Shown one piece after another: positions 1 to 10,800 of a DNA stretch of 64,000 nt (positions are counted from its first letter, which is position 1; every line of letters starts with the position of its first letter). Location: assembly GCA_947561585.1 (NCBI GenBank), contig CANNZV010000261.1, positions 472,184 through 536,183 on the forward strand, read 5' to 3'. The notes beneath the pieces were generated by a model, which was given only the letters and a program-made list of their open reading frames with translations, did not search any database and was not told the DNA's origin. The position numbers and the translations under genes are program-made. Source of the stretch: Caprella mutica (Eukaryota; Arthropoda; Malacostraca; Amphipoda; Caprellidae).

Positions 1-91
1 TCACCGAATGGACGGTCAAATGTCAGACCACGATGTGATAGCGACGGGACAAACTTAAAAGCACACCTATGGCCGTAATGATACTGTCAGT

Positions 92-96
92 ATCGT
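92..96. repeat. Target-site duplication, left copy
   Basis: ATCGT directly precedes the 5' LTR and recurs directly after the 3' LTR. The 5-bp length fits BEL/Pao integrases. Confidence 0.85.
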
Positions 97-891
97 TGTC
101 ACGGCACATATTATGCACCGTTTTTTAATTTTAATTTAGTCAGGTAGGTAGGTAGCGAGTTTAATTTTAAGAAGTTTGAAGTTACTTGTGGCAACACTGA
201 TGGCAACACTCAGTCAGAAGTCAACAATAACAAACCATTTCTATTTTTTAATCATTGTCCTAAGTTGTTTCATCGAGTCATACAAAGTAAGTAGTTCTGT
301 GTTAGGTAGTTCTTTTAGTGTCATAATAATTTATAGTCCTTTTATACTCGTTTACATTTAGGAATTTTAGTCTTTTAGATATTACCATCTTTACTAACCA
401 GATATGATAGTTTGCCATTTCTGTATTCATTTCAACTCTTTTATGATCATTCATTTCATGGCAGGTCTAGTAGTTTAATTTTAAATTAGTTTTGCTTAAG
501 ATTTAAGGTGCTGCTATTTTGTCTTGTCTCTCTTAGCATACCTAGGTTCAATACTTTACCCTATAATATTTTACTCTAGCCTTTTTATATTCCTTTTACC
601 TTACATAGTGTAAATGCTGTCTCCTTTGACAAATTGATTTTTACGCTATGGTGCCTAATAGTTTGTTATTTTAGTTTTACCATTTTAAAATGTCTTATTT
701 TTTGCCATTTATATTTTTACTATACAAATTTTTAATATTTTGTTTAGTCTATTTTTTGCTTTATTCTATTTGCCTGTAATTTCTAATTGCAGGTACGTGA
801 TCTTTTATACAAGTTTATTAGAAGCCCCTAATAAAATTCCAAGAGATTTCCCACGACTTTTTCTTATCGCAAAAAAATTAAGGCCGTGTCA
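97..891 (+). repeat. 5' LTR of the BEL/Pao element
   Basis: The repeat is 795 bp with TG...CA ends and is nearly identical to 6602-7396. The differences seen are GTTATT versus GTAATT in the middle part, and one A/G and one C/T change close to the 3' end. It should carry the promoter and polyadenylation signals; none was assigned with confidence. Confidence 0.95.
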
Positions 892-929
892 GTACTTTGT
901 CACTCATTGAATCCAAGGAAATTTAAAAG

Positions 930-1925
930 ATGGCAGAATCAGAGGTGCCTGTACAAAGAAGGTCTGCACCTTCATTAAAAGTTATGGAGAGTCAAGAGGA
1001 GATTACTAGAGAAAGGCTATTGCAAATCTTGATCTCTTCTGATAATATAGAGGCCCACCCAGTGGAATTAAAAAAGAGAATTCTGCTGATAAAGGAGCAT
1101 ATTAGGAGCTTTGAGGAAGCTTCTCGTCTACTGTCTACGTGGCTTTCTGATAGGGGATCTCTGCAAAAATCTCATGAAGTTAGAAGTGAGAGAATTTCAA
1201 TTGTCCACCGCGATGCCAGGGAGTCTGTGAAAAATCTAAACAAAATGCTCGCAAGTTTAGGAGAAGATGTTTCTTCAGAGATTAACAGTGTACCTCCCTC
1301 TGAAATCATTCAGAAACTCGACCAGGGTGTCAGGCCAAAGACTACTCATCCCCAGCAACCAAGCAAACCAATCTCTGAATACTCTGATCCTGTGCATCAA
1401 TCAGTTGCGGCTTCTGTCCCACCTATTCCATTGCGGGTTGTTGACCCAACTCTGCCAAGAAATATCTTGGAGCCCCCTGGGGTGGTAAATGTGGAGCCTT
1501 CTATTCAAGAGGAACTTCTTGAGGTTCAATTAAGTGCTGTATCTCTCTCGCCCCGTGAAGCTGTAGACGAAGTGCAATTACCAGTTGCTAGTGCTACTAA
1601 TCAAATTTCATCTCTGAGCAATATTCCTTCGGATGATGTAGATCATCTAGATCCCATTAGCAGGCGTCAGCTCAAGCAAGATCTACTGAAGGGAATGGGA
1701 GATCCCTATGGAGGGGAACCTGAAAAGTTCTGGAGTTGGCAAAAACAGATTGCTCGAAGGTTGTTGGAATGCGAAGCTGGAGCACTCGACTCTCTCTACA
1801 TTCTAATTGCCAATACTAATGACAGACCCAAGAAGTTAGTCTCCACATATTTGGATTCCTGCTCTGGCAATCCGGGTATGGCATTGCAGAATGTGTGGCG
1901 AGACTTGAAGATCAGATTTGGTTAA
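930..1925 (+). CDS. gag: BEL gag region, ended by an in-frame stop
   Basis: This frame starts at the first ATG after the 5' LTR (930) and runs 331 codons to TAA at 1923-1925. The first 120 residues are charged and helix-prone, a possible coiled coil. A Pro/Ser-rich linker follows, and the end (from about residue 250) looks like the DUF1759 Gag region of BEL/Pao elements, with the motif GGEPEKFWSWQKQIA. The stop falls directly after RFG, inside that domain, and the next codons continue the same domain in the same frame. I therefore read it as a nonsense lesion and not a gag-pol boundary. Readthrough cannot be excluded from one copy. Confidence 0.85.
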   Translation: MAESEVPVQRRSAPSLKVMESQEEITRERLLQILISSDNIEAHPVELKKRILLIKEHIRSFEEASRLLSTWLSDRGSLQKSHEVRSERISIVHRDARESVKNLNKMLASLGEDVSSEINSVPPSEIIQKLDQGVRPKTTHPQQPSKPISEYSDPVHQSVAASVPPIPLRVVDPTLPRNILEPPGVVNVEPSIQEELLEVQLSAVSLSPREAVDEVQLPVASATNQISSLSNIPSDDVDHLDPISRRQLKQDLLKGMGDPYGGEPEKFWSWQKQIARRLLECEAGALDSLYILIANTNDRPKKLVSTYLDSCSGNPGMALQNVWRDLKIRFG

Positions 1926-4900
1926 AGTTCTTTAGTGTCTCAAAGTCTAGCGGATAGGGTTGATGGCCATCCCTATATAAAGTCAGTTCATCAAGTCAGA
2001 CAGATGGAAGAATTATTTGACCTATGCATGGTAATCAGGTCCAGCATGGAAGATTGTGCAGAGCTTACCTTTTTCAATCTGCAGAGAGGGATGAAAACAA
2101 TATACACCAAGTTACCAGACTCTTTCCAATCAAGGTGGAGAAAAGAGTGGTTTGTAACTGAATCAAAAACAGGTTGTACTCCAAGTTTCTCCAACTTTGT
2201 AGACTTCCTGCATACATACTTGCAGGAGATAAGGACTCCGGGGTTCTTTGAGGCTGGCCGTCCAATGCAGAGAAGGGGTGTTTCAAGGAGAGTTGAGTCT
2301 TTCCAAACCAGAGTTGAGGAGGTCTGCGCATTTCATGGGGTGAGTGGCCATAATATAAGAAATTGTTTTTCCTTCAAGAAGTTAACTTATCCTGAGAGAA
2401 AAAGTTTTGCCAAATCAAAAAGGCTTTGTTATTCTTGTTTGGGGGACCATGTAGCATCTTCATGTCCTAGAGAGGTTTCATGTGATATATGCAGCCAGAA
2501 ACATTGCAATGTGATGCATAGTGACAGACCAAAATTTAATAGATCTGATCATGGTCATAGTGTAATTGAATCTCGAAATAATTGTATCAAAGTGTGTGGT
2601 GATTCAAGTAAAAATATCATTTGCAGCAAGACATTGCTAGTCTATGTTAGAGTTAAGGGTGCTAAACCAATAAGATGCTTGAGTATTTTGGATGACCAAT
2701 CTAACTCTACCTTTTGTGATACTAAACTGCTTGATTACTTCAATTTAAAGCCAAAGTCAATTCAATATAATTTGACTACAATGAATGGTCTCAATACCAC
2801 GCAAGCAGCTGGTTCTGTAGGAGGTTTACAGGTGAAGGGCATATCTGAGACAAAGTGGATAAATCTGCCAGAGACACTGACTCACAGCTCCATCCCAGAT
2901 ACTAGAGACGGTATGGCTACTTCAACAGTGGTGGCATCTCATCCACATGTGAGGCATCTAGCATCCAATTTTCCAGAGAGTGATCCAGACGCTGAGGTGC
3001 TTTTGCTGGTTGGTGCAAATTGTGGCCCTGCAATGACCACAAAAGTCTATGGAAGTCACTATCCATACATACATAGGACTCCTCTTGGATGGTCTCTGGT
3101 GGGACCTGTCTGCTCTAAGAGCGCTAGAAACAACACTACAACCGTCTTGAAGACAACCAGCTCCTCTATGTGTGAACATTCAGCAACCTACCAAACCTTT
3201 CCTGAACATGTAAACGAGACTAGGTTGTTTTTGGAACGGGAAGATGACGATTTCGAGGGTCTATCACGTAGTGATCGGCAATTCAACGATATAATGGCAA
3301 AAGGCATAATCACTGACGAAAATGGGAACATTCAGCTGCCTCTGCCATTGAAGGAACCTAACACCCTTCCCGACAATAAGGCTGCAGTTTTCCAGAGGAC
3401 TCGAAACACCTTAAATCGCATCAAAAGAGATTCAGGCAAGACATCAGAGTGCCTGAAGATAATGGGGAAGTACCTCGAGAAAGGGCATGTAACTCAGGTT
3501 CCTGCTTCAAACTCTAACCTCAAAGCCAACTACATACCGATCTTTGCTGTCAGCAGTAAATTTAAGACCAGACTGGTATTTGATAGCAGTGCTTCCTATC
3601 ATGGAAAGTGTTTAAATGACGTGTTACACCAGGGTCCGGACATCAACAATAAACTACTTGGAGTGCTGATGAGATTCCGGGAGGGACAAGTAGGTTATTG
3701 TGCTGACATTGAATGTATGTACCATTCATTTTATGTGCAACCAGAGCACAGAGAGTTACTCCGCTTCTTCTGGTGGAAGAATAATAATCCAGAGGAAGTA
3801 TTAGTACCTTATAGAGCTAATGTGCACATCTTCGGCAATTGCTGCAGCCCAGCAGTTGCAATATATGGCCTGAGATACGTCACTACACTTGATCATGCTG
3901 CTTGCACAGAGAACTCTTCCAAATTCATCAGGGAGAACTTCTATGTGGATGATGCTCTGGGAGCTTCGGCTACTGTTCTTGATGCCGTCGAATTGCTTGA
4001 TGAAACGAGAAAAGTTCTTAGCCGCTTCAACATCAGACTCCATAAGATCGCTTCAAATGATTCCTCGGTTCTTGGTGCCTTTCCTCGAAGTGAAATATCT
4101 GATGCTAGTGAGGAAGTCCAGTTTTCATCTGACAAACCGTATCGTACCCTCGGAGTTATTTGGAATACTGTGAGTGACACATTGATGATAAAGTTTGATC
4201 TTCCTACTGCAGACCTCACCAGAAGAGGAGTCCTGAGTATGGTGAACAGCATATATGACCCCTTGGGAATCGTGTCACCTATTGTCCTGGGAGGAAAATT
4301 GTTGCTGAGAAGGGCTCTTTCTTCAGAAGATGAAAATTCTGCTGCAAATGGAGGGAAAGGAGAGACCAAGGGATGGGATGATCCTTTAGAAAAGTCTTTT
4401 GGTCTTCAGTGGAGAGCTTGGTCTGCATCATTAGTAGAGTGTCCTGCTCTTGGAATACCTCGAAACATTGTGCTTTCAAGTTGTGATAAAACTAGGGTAG
4501 AGATTCATGTGTTTTGTGATGCGTCAGTGTTAGCTATTGGTTTGGTAGTGTATTTGAAAACTATTACAAACTCAGGAGATGTGAGCATCTCATTTCTGTT
4601 CTCTTCTGCAAAGGTAGCTCCACGAGCTGCTTGTACAATTCCCAGATTAGAGTTAAATGCGGCTGTGGAAGCTGCTAAGTGTACCTTCAAGATTAATAAA
4701 GAGATCTCTATTCCTATTGACCTAATAACCTTTCACTCCGATAGCAAAATTGTATTAGGTTATATTTCTAACACCACTAAACGTTTCTCCAATTATGTTA
4801 CAAACAGAGTCCATGATATACTGAAGTTAACGAGAGCTGAGCAGTGGGTGTATGTTTCTACCAGGGAGAATCCAGCAGACTTGGCGACCAAGCCCCAAAC

Positions 4901-6242
4901 TCCTGTCTCTCTTAGTGGCTCTATGTGGTTTGTTGGTCCGGAGTTCCTTCAGAACTATAGTAGGAGTCAATCTGACCAATGTGATTTTGAAGTTGACTTA
5001 CCAGAACTGTTACCTGATAAAAGATCTCTTATTACACAGAAATATACTGTCAGTATCCTAGAAAACGTATTTCAGATTACTAATGACTTTTGTAAAGCTC
5101 AGAGAATAGTTCAAAATGTTCTAAAGTTCTGTATTAAATTATTGTCATCAATCAATAGAGAAACCAATTTGAGGGCCTCTAGACAAGAGGCAATACGTAT
5201 CCTAATTATAGACTCACAAAGGACTTCTTTTCCAGAGAGTTACAGGACTCTAAATAGTGGTTCATCCCTAAATGAGAAGGACAAGCTTGTTGGTTTGGCT
5301 GCCTTCATGGACCATGGAGTGATCAGGGTTGGAGGCCGGCTTCGGAACTCCAGCTTGCCCTTTGCTGAGAAGCATCCTGCGTTACTACCAAGTAAACATG
5401 CCGTTACCTACTATGTCCTTAGCCATTATCACGAGAGGGCATACCATCAAGGAAGGCATATCACAATGGGGGCCTTGCAGCAAGAAGGTTATCACATTCT
5501 GCACAGTAGAAACACCGTAAGAGATTTTCTATCTAAATGTGTTCAGTGTAGAAGATTCAGGGCTCCTCTTGAAGAGCAGATGATGAGCGACCTTCCATCT
5601 GACCGTATCGAGATGTCTCCCCCATTCACTCATACTGGGATTGATGCTTTTGGACCTTATCTTGTACATGACGGCGCCACCACGCGGAGACTGAAAGCCA
5701 CTAAAAAGGTCTGGCCCCTTCTCTTCACCTGTTTGGTAACCAGAGCAGTTCACATCGAAATATTGGCTTATCTCGACTCTGCATCCGTGCATTTGGCTCT
5801 TAGAAGATTCTTCGCCATTCGTGGCCAGTGCAGGAGACTCCGGTCGGATCATGGAAGTAACTTTGTTGGAGCTAGAAGTGAGCTTTTGGGGGTCATTGAT
5901 GAGGATTGCCTCAGGAAACACGTCGAGAGTATGGGTCTTACATGGGAAATGACTACCCCTGCTGCTAGCCATACAGGAGGCGTTTGGGAACGAAAGGTCG
6001 GAGCAGTGAAGAGCGTCCTTAATTCCGCCATGCAACAATTAGGGTCACGGTCCCTATCTAGATGTGAGCTGAACACTTTATTGCAAGAGTGCTCTTCAAT
6101 AGTAAACAATACACCTTTATACGAGGTGAGTGGAGACCCTAACGATCCAGTGGCAATAACTCCTGCCATGATTTTGACATTGAAGTCCTCGTCAAACCCA
6201 GCACCAGTGGACCAGTTCTCTGAAGCTGATCTCCTATCTTAG
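1926..6242 (+). CDS. pol: BEL pol region: zinc knuckles, protease, RT, RNase H, integrase
   Basis: This continues in the gag frame after the TAA, with no start codon of its own, to TAG at 6240-6242 (1,438 sense codons). In order: the rest of the Gag domain; Cys/His knuckles near 2320-2520 (CYSCLGDH, CDICSQKHC); an aspartic-protease-like segment with LDDQSN near 2690; a reverse transcriptase with its YVDD catalytic motif at 3942-3953; an RNase H region opening with HVFCDAS near 4509-4526; an integrase zinc finger near 5424-5552; and the integrase D,D,E residues at 5643, 5847 and 5988. These are the catalytic residues of a BEL/Pao polyprotein and all are present. Without readthrough of the first stop or internal initiation it could not be translated. 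Antisense frames within it were ignored as shadows. Confidence 0.9.
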   Translation, partial: SSLVSQSLADRVDGHPYIKSVHQVRQMEELFDLCMVIRSSMEDCAELTFFNLQRGMKTIYTKLPDSFQSRWRKEWFVTESKTGCTPSFSNFVDFLHTYLQEIRTPGFFEAGRPMQRRGVSRRVESFQTRVEEVCAFHGVSGHNIRNCFSFKKLTYPERKSFAKSKRLCYSCLGDHVASSCPREVSCDICSQKHCNVMHSDRPKFNRSDHGHSVIESRNNCIKVCGDSSKNIICSKTLLVYVRVKGAKPIRCLSILDDQSNSTFCDTKLLDYFNLKPKSIQYNLTTMNGLNTTQAAGSVGGLQVKGISETKWINLPETLTHSSIPDTRDGMATSTVVASHPHVRHLASNFPESDPDAEVLLLVGANCGPAMTTKVYGSHYPYIHRTPLGWSLVGPVCSKSARNNTTTVLKTTSSSMCEHSATYQTFPEHVNETRLFLEREDDDFEGLSRSDRQFNDIMAKGIITDENGNIQLPLPLKEPNTLPDNKAAVFQRTRNTLNRIKRDSGKTSECLKIMGKYLEKGHVTQVPASNSNLKANYIPIFAVSSKFKTRLVFDSSASYHGKCLNDVLHQGPDINNKLLGVLMRFREGQVGYCADIECMYHSFYVQPEHRELLRFFWWKNNNPEEVLVPYRANVHIFGNCCSPAVAIYGLRYVTTLDHAACTENSSKFIRENFYVDDALGASATVLDAVELLDETRKVLSRFNIRLHKIASNDSSVLGAFPRSEISDASEEVQFSSDKPYRTLGVIWNTVSDTLMIKFDLPTADLTRRGVLSMVNSIYDPLGIVSPIVLGGKLLLRRALSSEDENSAANGGKGETKGWDDPLEKSFGLQWRAWSASLVECPALGIPRNIVLSSCDKTRVEIHVFCDASVLAIGLVVYLKTITNSGDVSISFLFSSAKVAPRAACTIPRLELNAAVEAAKCTFKINKEISIPIDLITFHSDSKIVLGYISNTTKRFSNYVTNRVHDILKLTRAEQWVYVSTRENPADLATKPQTPVSLSGSMWFVGPEFLQNYSRSQSDQCDFEVDLPELLPDKRSLITQKYTVSILENVFQITNDFCKAQRIVQNVLKFCIKLLSSINRETNLRASRQEAIRILIIDSQRTSFPESYRTLNSGSSLNEKDKLVGLAAFMDHGVIRVGGRLRNSSLPFAEKHPALLPSKHAVTYYVLSHYHERAYHQGRHITMGALQQEGYHILHSRNTVRDFLSKCVQCRRFRAPLEEQMMSDLPSDRIEMSPPFTHTGIDAFGPYLVHDGATTRRLKATKKVWPLLFTCLVTRAVHIEILAYLDSASVHLALRRFFAIRGQCRRLRSDHGSNFVGARSELLGVIDEDCLRKHVESMGLTWEMTTPAASHTGGVWERKVGAVKSVLNSAMQQLGSRSLSRCELNTLLQECSSIVNNTPLYEVSGDPNDPVAITPAMILTLKSSSNPAPVDQFSEADLLS

Positions 6243-6644
6243 GGCCGATCCAGGTGGCGCAGAGTCATGTACCTGTCGGAGCAGTTTTGGGTAATGTGGA
6301 GAAGGCTGTATCTGCAAAATCTCCAGCGAAGAAATAAGTGGTTGGTTCCAAAAAGGCCTCTGCAGGTGAACGATGTTGTTCTGTTGAGGCAACCTTCACC
6401 TAGAAACTCATGGCCATTAGCCCGTGTAATAGAGACTGAGGAGGGGGCTGATGGTTTGGTTAGAACAGTGACTCTTCGAGTATCTCCAAGTGGAGGGAAG
6501 ACTACCGTACTACGGCGAAGCATTCAAGATACTCTGCTGCTGGTTCCTGCAGTTGAGGAGGGTCCTTCTATACAGTCACTCCTGCGGGTGACAGGGGGGT
6601 GTGTCACGGCACATATTATGCACCGTTTTTTAATTTTAATTTAG
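6243..6644 (+). pseudogene. BEL polyprotein C-terminus (DUF5641-like) after a second stop
   Basis: The same frame continues past TAG 6240-6242 to TAA at 6642-6644, ending 43 bp inside the 3' LTR. It encodes the basic tail usually found after the BEL integrase, with the motif VNDVVLLRQPSPR and a WPLARV segment. Because frame and homology continue without a shift, the TAG looks like a point mutation that removes about 130 residues. A start at ATG 6267 is possible but not needed. Confidence 0.75.
6591..6601 (+). other. Polypurine tract of the BEL element
   Basis: The purine-rich run ACAGGGGGGTG abuts the 3' LTR, where the plus-strand primer of an LTR retrotransposon is expected. It also lies inside the polyprotein frame. 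Confidence 0.7.
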
Positions 6645-7396
6645 TCAGGTAGGTAGGTAGCGAGTTTAATTTTAAGAAGTTTGAAGTTACTTGTGGCAAC
6701 ACTGATGGCAACACTCAGTCAGAAGTCAACAATAACAAACCATTTCTATTTTTTAATCATTGTCCTAAGTTGTTTCATCGAGTCATACAAAGTAAGTAGT
6801 TCTGTGTTAGGTAGTTCTTTTAGTGTCATAATAATTTATAGTCCTTTTATACTCGTTTACATTTAGGAATTTTAGTCTTTTAGATATTACCATCTTTACT
6901 AACCAGATATGATAGTTTGCCATTTCTGTATTCATTTCAACTCTTTTATGATCATTCATTTCATGGCAGGTCTAGTAGTTTAATTTTAAATTAGTTTTGC
7001 TTAAGATTTAAGGTGCTGCTATTTTGTCTTGTCTCTCTTAGCATACCTAGGTTCAATACTTTACCCTATAATATTTTACTCTAGCCTTTTTATATTCCTT
7101 TTACCTTACATAGTGTAAATGCTGTCTCCTTTGACAAATTGATTTTTACGCTATGGTGCCTAATAGTTTGTAATTTTAGTTTTACCATTTTAAAATGTCT
7201 TATTTTTTGCCATTTATATTTTTACTATACAAATTTTTAATATTTTGTTTAGTCTATTTTTTGCTTTATTCTATTTGCCTGTAATTTCTAATTGCAGGTA
7301 CGTGATCTTTTATACAAGTTTATTAGAAGCCCCTAATAAAATTCCAAGAGATTTCCCACGACTTTTTCTTATCGCAAAAGAATTAAGGTCGTGTCA
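6602..7396 (+). repeat. 3' LTR of the BEL/Pao element
   Basis: 795-bp copy of the 5' LTR, with the same TG...CA ends. It is followed by the right target-site duplication. Confidence 0.95.
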
Positions 7397-7401
7397 ATCG
7401 T
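7397..7401. repeat. Target-site duplication, right copy
   Basis: ATCGT, identical to 92-96. Confidence 0.85.
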
Positions 7402-7504
7402 TTATAAACAGATTCGCCATTTGTTTAGGTATTTGTATCGAATCAACAAATAAAGCTCTCTTTACATTCAATTTTTCATTAAAATGAAATATATATTATT
7501 AAAA

Positions 7505-7637
7505 ATTCATCATGTAGCTATCAGTACTGGAGTATCGGAATCCGCAAATTATAAATCCAAATATCGGTGCTCAAATCGATAACTGTTATAACAATGGTAA
7601 ATATGTTATAATAATGGTATCGTTACAGCCCTGATAA
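7505..7637. repeat. Possible hAT-type MITE fragment
   Basis: AT-rich DNA ending in ATCGTTACAGCCCTG. It contains repeated ATCG/GTATCGG words like those at 9788-10112 and 11240-11390. It abuts the donor of EXOG exon 5. Only one end is convincing. Confidence 0.3.
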
Positions 7638-7642
7638 CTCAC

Positions 7643-7845
7643 CTATCCAGTTTATCATAGAAAGAGAAACCAACGAGTTTCTCCAGTTTCTCAATAGGCA
7701 TTTCTACTGACTGTAAAGTGGTCTCCTCGTCTACCTTGCTATTGGGCACAAGAAAAGCTCCTAGGCTCTTCTTACCATCTGCATCTGCAGTGCATATCAC
7801 TTTGTACAGGTGAGTAGGCACGGCTACTTCGTTACTGCCTATCAC
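7643..7845 (-). CDS. EXOG: EXOG coding exon 5
   Basis: Acceptor TTTTTTTGCAG; starts VIGSNEVAVPTHLYKVI; ends KLVGFSFYDKLDR with donor GTGAGT in phase 2. The VAVPTHLYKV segment and the closing F-x-x-x-LDR are diagnostic of the EXOG/EndoG fold. The reading frame stops three bases past the donor, so splicing onward is required. Confidence 0.9.
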
Positions 7846-10800
7846 CTGCAAAAAAAATACAACATTAAATGGATGTAGCTACCAGTAGAGTAGAACTCCT
7901 CTATAGTGATTAGTGGAATGAGTTTAGAATATAGCCTCTATAGTGAACAAGCTTCCTTCTGTCTGTTATAAAAAAGCTTCCTTCTGTCTGTTATAAAAAA
8001 GCTTCCTTCTGTCTGTTATAAAAAAGCTTCCTTCTGTCTGTTATAAAAAAGCTTCCTTCTGTCTGTTATAAAAAAGCTTCCTTCTGTCTGTTATAAAAAA
8101 GCTTCCTTCTGTCTGTTATAAAAAAGCTTCCTTCTGTCTGTTATAAAAAAGCTTCCTTCTGTCTGTTATAAAAAAGCTTCCTTCTGTCTGTTATAAAAAA
8201 GCTTCCTTCTGTCTGTTATAAAAAAGCTTCCTTCTGTCTGTTATAAAAAAGCTTCCTTCTGTCTGTTATAGTTTTTTAAAACTGATGGCATGCAAACTAA
8301 AGGAAATTTGTCCACTATACCGTCAACATCCTAACTCACTCACTATAGAGGAGTTCTACTGTAATAATCAACTACTTTAAGCATTAACGCTCTTATTAAA
8401 ATCACTAAAAGTCAATAAGAGAATAATTCCAATTTCTCTAATCTGCCCAGACAATGTAAAGACATGGCTATGCTCTTACATTTAAAACTGAAATAAAGTA
8501 AACAACAATCATACCCTAGATATAGAGCAAGACTTGTTGCAGCCAATAATCACTAGGGTTGTGACAATATGATTTTACATCATATATCTCAAAAATATTA
8601 TAGAATAAGAGAAGTAAAGAAATGGTTTTACACCAGCGGTATATAGTAGCTATTCGATACAATTTCATTTCGTCTGTGATATTCTTAAGATATATGATTT
8701 TAAAAGCACATTGTCACAACCCTTATAACTGCACAAATTTCTGAAGCCTCAGGCGAATAAAACCCTTTGTTGAATTGTTTTAAATTACGTGCCTTCAAAA
8801 TCACCAGAAAAACCCTATTATCTGAAGTTATATAAGCTCAATGTTGAATTGAAGATTATCAGGTTTCAAGCATTAGAATAAAAAAATTCTATTCATCATC
8901 AGCACAAGAAGAAAATTTTTCTACTCAAGCTTTCAAATATAAATTTTTCTATTCATCATCAGGAAAAAAGAAAAAAATTATTCAAAAGTTTGAAACCCTT
9001 TAGCGATTAGGTGGACACTCGTGTCTCCTTTCATTTAGTAGTCGCATGGGACCAACTGGCCGGCCATATGTGTCCTCTTCAATTTTTGTTTATAAATTGA
9101 AAAAAAAAAATTCTAATCAAATGATTTTTATATCCTACTGATGTCTGAACTCAAAAAAAGTTATTAAATATTTTTTTCAAAGTCAGAAAAAAAGTGGCTT
9201 GCCAAAGGGTCGAACATTGAATTCATTTAAACCTATTCATTACATGAATTTCCGGTAAGTATGAACAGTTCTAAATTACTTGCTTTGTAAGTCACCACTT
9301 GTTTAGCCTCTTCAGTTTTCCGTGGTACAAAGGCTGGACCAGACGTCACCCAAACATGGGAGAACTTATCGGTGAGATGGCGTGTGTGCAACTCCATTCT
9401 GGCCCAATAGTTTGCGTTGTTGTCAAAGTCCTGGGGCAAGATGTTACTCAGTAGGAATGTGTCTTCCATGTCTTGCTGGGAAAAGGTAGTTGCTATTTAG
9501 ATATTTAAACAAAATGTATTTGAATTAGGTGATCATGAATAAGTAAGTTTTGATTTAACGGACAGTTTCATATTTTCAATCATATAAGAAAAAAATGAAT
9601 TCTTTACTTGAGGCTTTAATTGGTAATCATGAATACCATTTAAAGAAAAGAATAATAATTAAAATGAATAAATTCCAAAAACTGGAGCCCAAATGAGGCC
9701 ACATGCTTTCTCTTCCATTCACCACAGACAGCTTCAGGATAGAGCCTCTGGGAAACGTATTTCAGACAATTCATGACATGGAACATTAGGGATGAGACAA
9801 AGTATCAGTATTGGCAGGTATCGGTATCAGCAATTTTTCTGGTATCGGTGAAAAAGTGAAGATACTTTGCCGATAGCACTAGTATTTAAAAAAAAATTAT
9901 AATATCATTTATTTATCTATTAGCTACAATGAAAAATTATTATTTAATTTACTGTAACAATGATTTCATATAGCTAGATAGTAGATAGGTAAGCTTAATT
10001 TTCATAATTCTAATGACATTTAAATAATCACAAAGTATCGGTATCGACATGGTATCGGTGACAAATCTAGGTATTGGTATCGGTATCAATTTGGGTATCG
10101 TCCAATCTATATTGAACATTATAACTTGTACATGTGATAGTGTATACTGATGATGTTATTATTAACCAAGTTATTTACTACCAGCATATATTGCAAAATG
10201 TGATTTGTAGCTAGCTACTACATCAGTCACTGCATAGGACTTAGATGATAATGAAATCAATGCCATCATTATTAGTTAGTTAGAAAACCTAAATGAGGAT
10301 AACACTATTCTGAATTTAATTATTTTGAATAATTAACATGATCGAGGACCAGACCGGAAATTTCCGTCCTGTTCCATGCCAAACATGTTAAAACAGCATA
10401 TAATTACATGGCTACTGCAGATGCCATCAGGAGGGAAAGGGTTAAAGCCAAGTGTCACTTACTGGACTAAGAACTCTGCTGAAAAACATATTGTATTCCC
10501 TTAATTAGTTTATTAATAAGAAAATTTAAATTAATGAGAAATATTTGCTGTCCAACACAATTTGCAACTCTGATGAGAGAAATCATTTATATTCTTGAAT
10601 GGATAATAAATCAGCAAATTAATGAGAAATGTAGGTTAAGTTACAAATTATCGGTCAGTTCCAAATCTACAGTCATATAAGAAAAACAATACAATTAATT
10701 ATGCAACTATTATTAAATCCTATTTTCTTATATGACCGAAGATGATCAACTGACCGACCATTCGTAACTCACCCTAGGTACTCACGTCGTTAGTTTTGTG

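Larger units (their letters stand above)
97..7396 (+). mobile_element. Full-length BEL/Pao LTR retrotransposon
   Basis: Two 795-bp direct repeats (97-891 and 6602-7396) begin TGTCACGG and end CGTGTCA. They bracket one long gag-pol reading frame and are flanked by the 5-bp duplication ATCGT. The order capsid-like region, zinc knuckles, aspartic protease, reverse transcriptase with YVDD, RNase H, integrase and a C-terminal DUF5641-like tail is that of BEL/Pao elements. I noticed only three base differences between the LTRs (one in the middle, two near the 3' end), which implies a recent insertion. The internal frame nevertheless has two in-frame stops (TAA 1923-1925, TAG 6240-6242), so this copy is probably non-autonomous unless the stops are read through. 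I found no convincing primer-binding site in 892-929. The element lies antisense to EXOG, just downstream of its last visible exon. Confidence 0.95.
7846..9283 (-). other. EXOG intron 4 (GC-AG) with inserted elements
   Basis: 1,438 bp. It holds the MITE with a 25-bp array (7883-8361), a copy of the dispersed composite repeat (8399-8531) and a hAT-like MITE (8555-8723). I see nothing recognisable in 8724-9283, which is AT-rich with several A and T runs. Confidence 0.7.

Noticed and set aside
176..361. 61-codon open frame in the 5' LTR, repeated at 6681-6866 in the 3' LTR
   Set aside because: A chance frame within LTR sequence; BEL/Pao LTRs are not known to encode a protein here.
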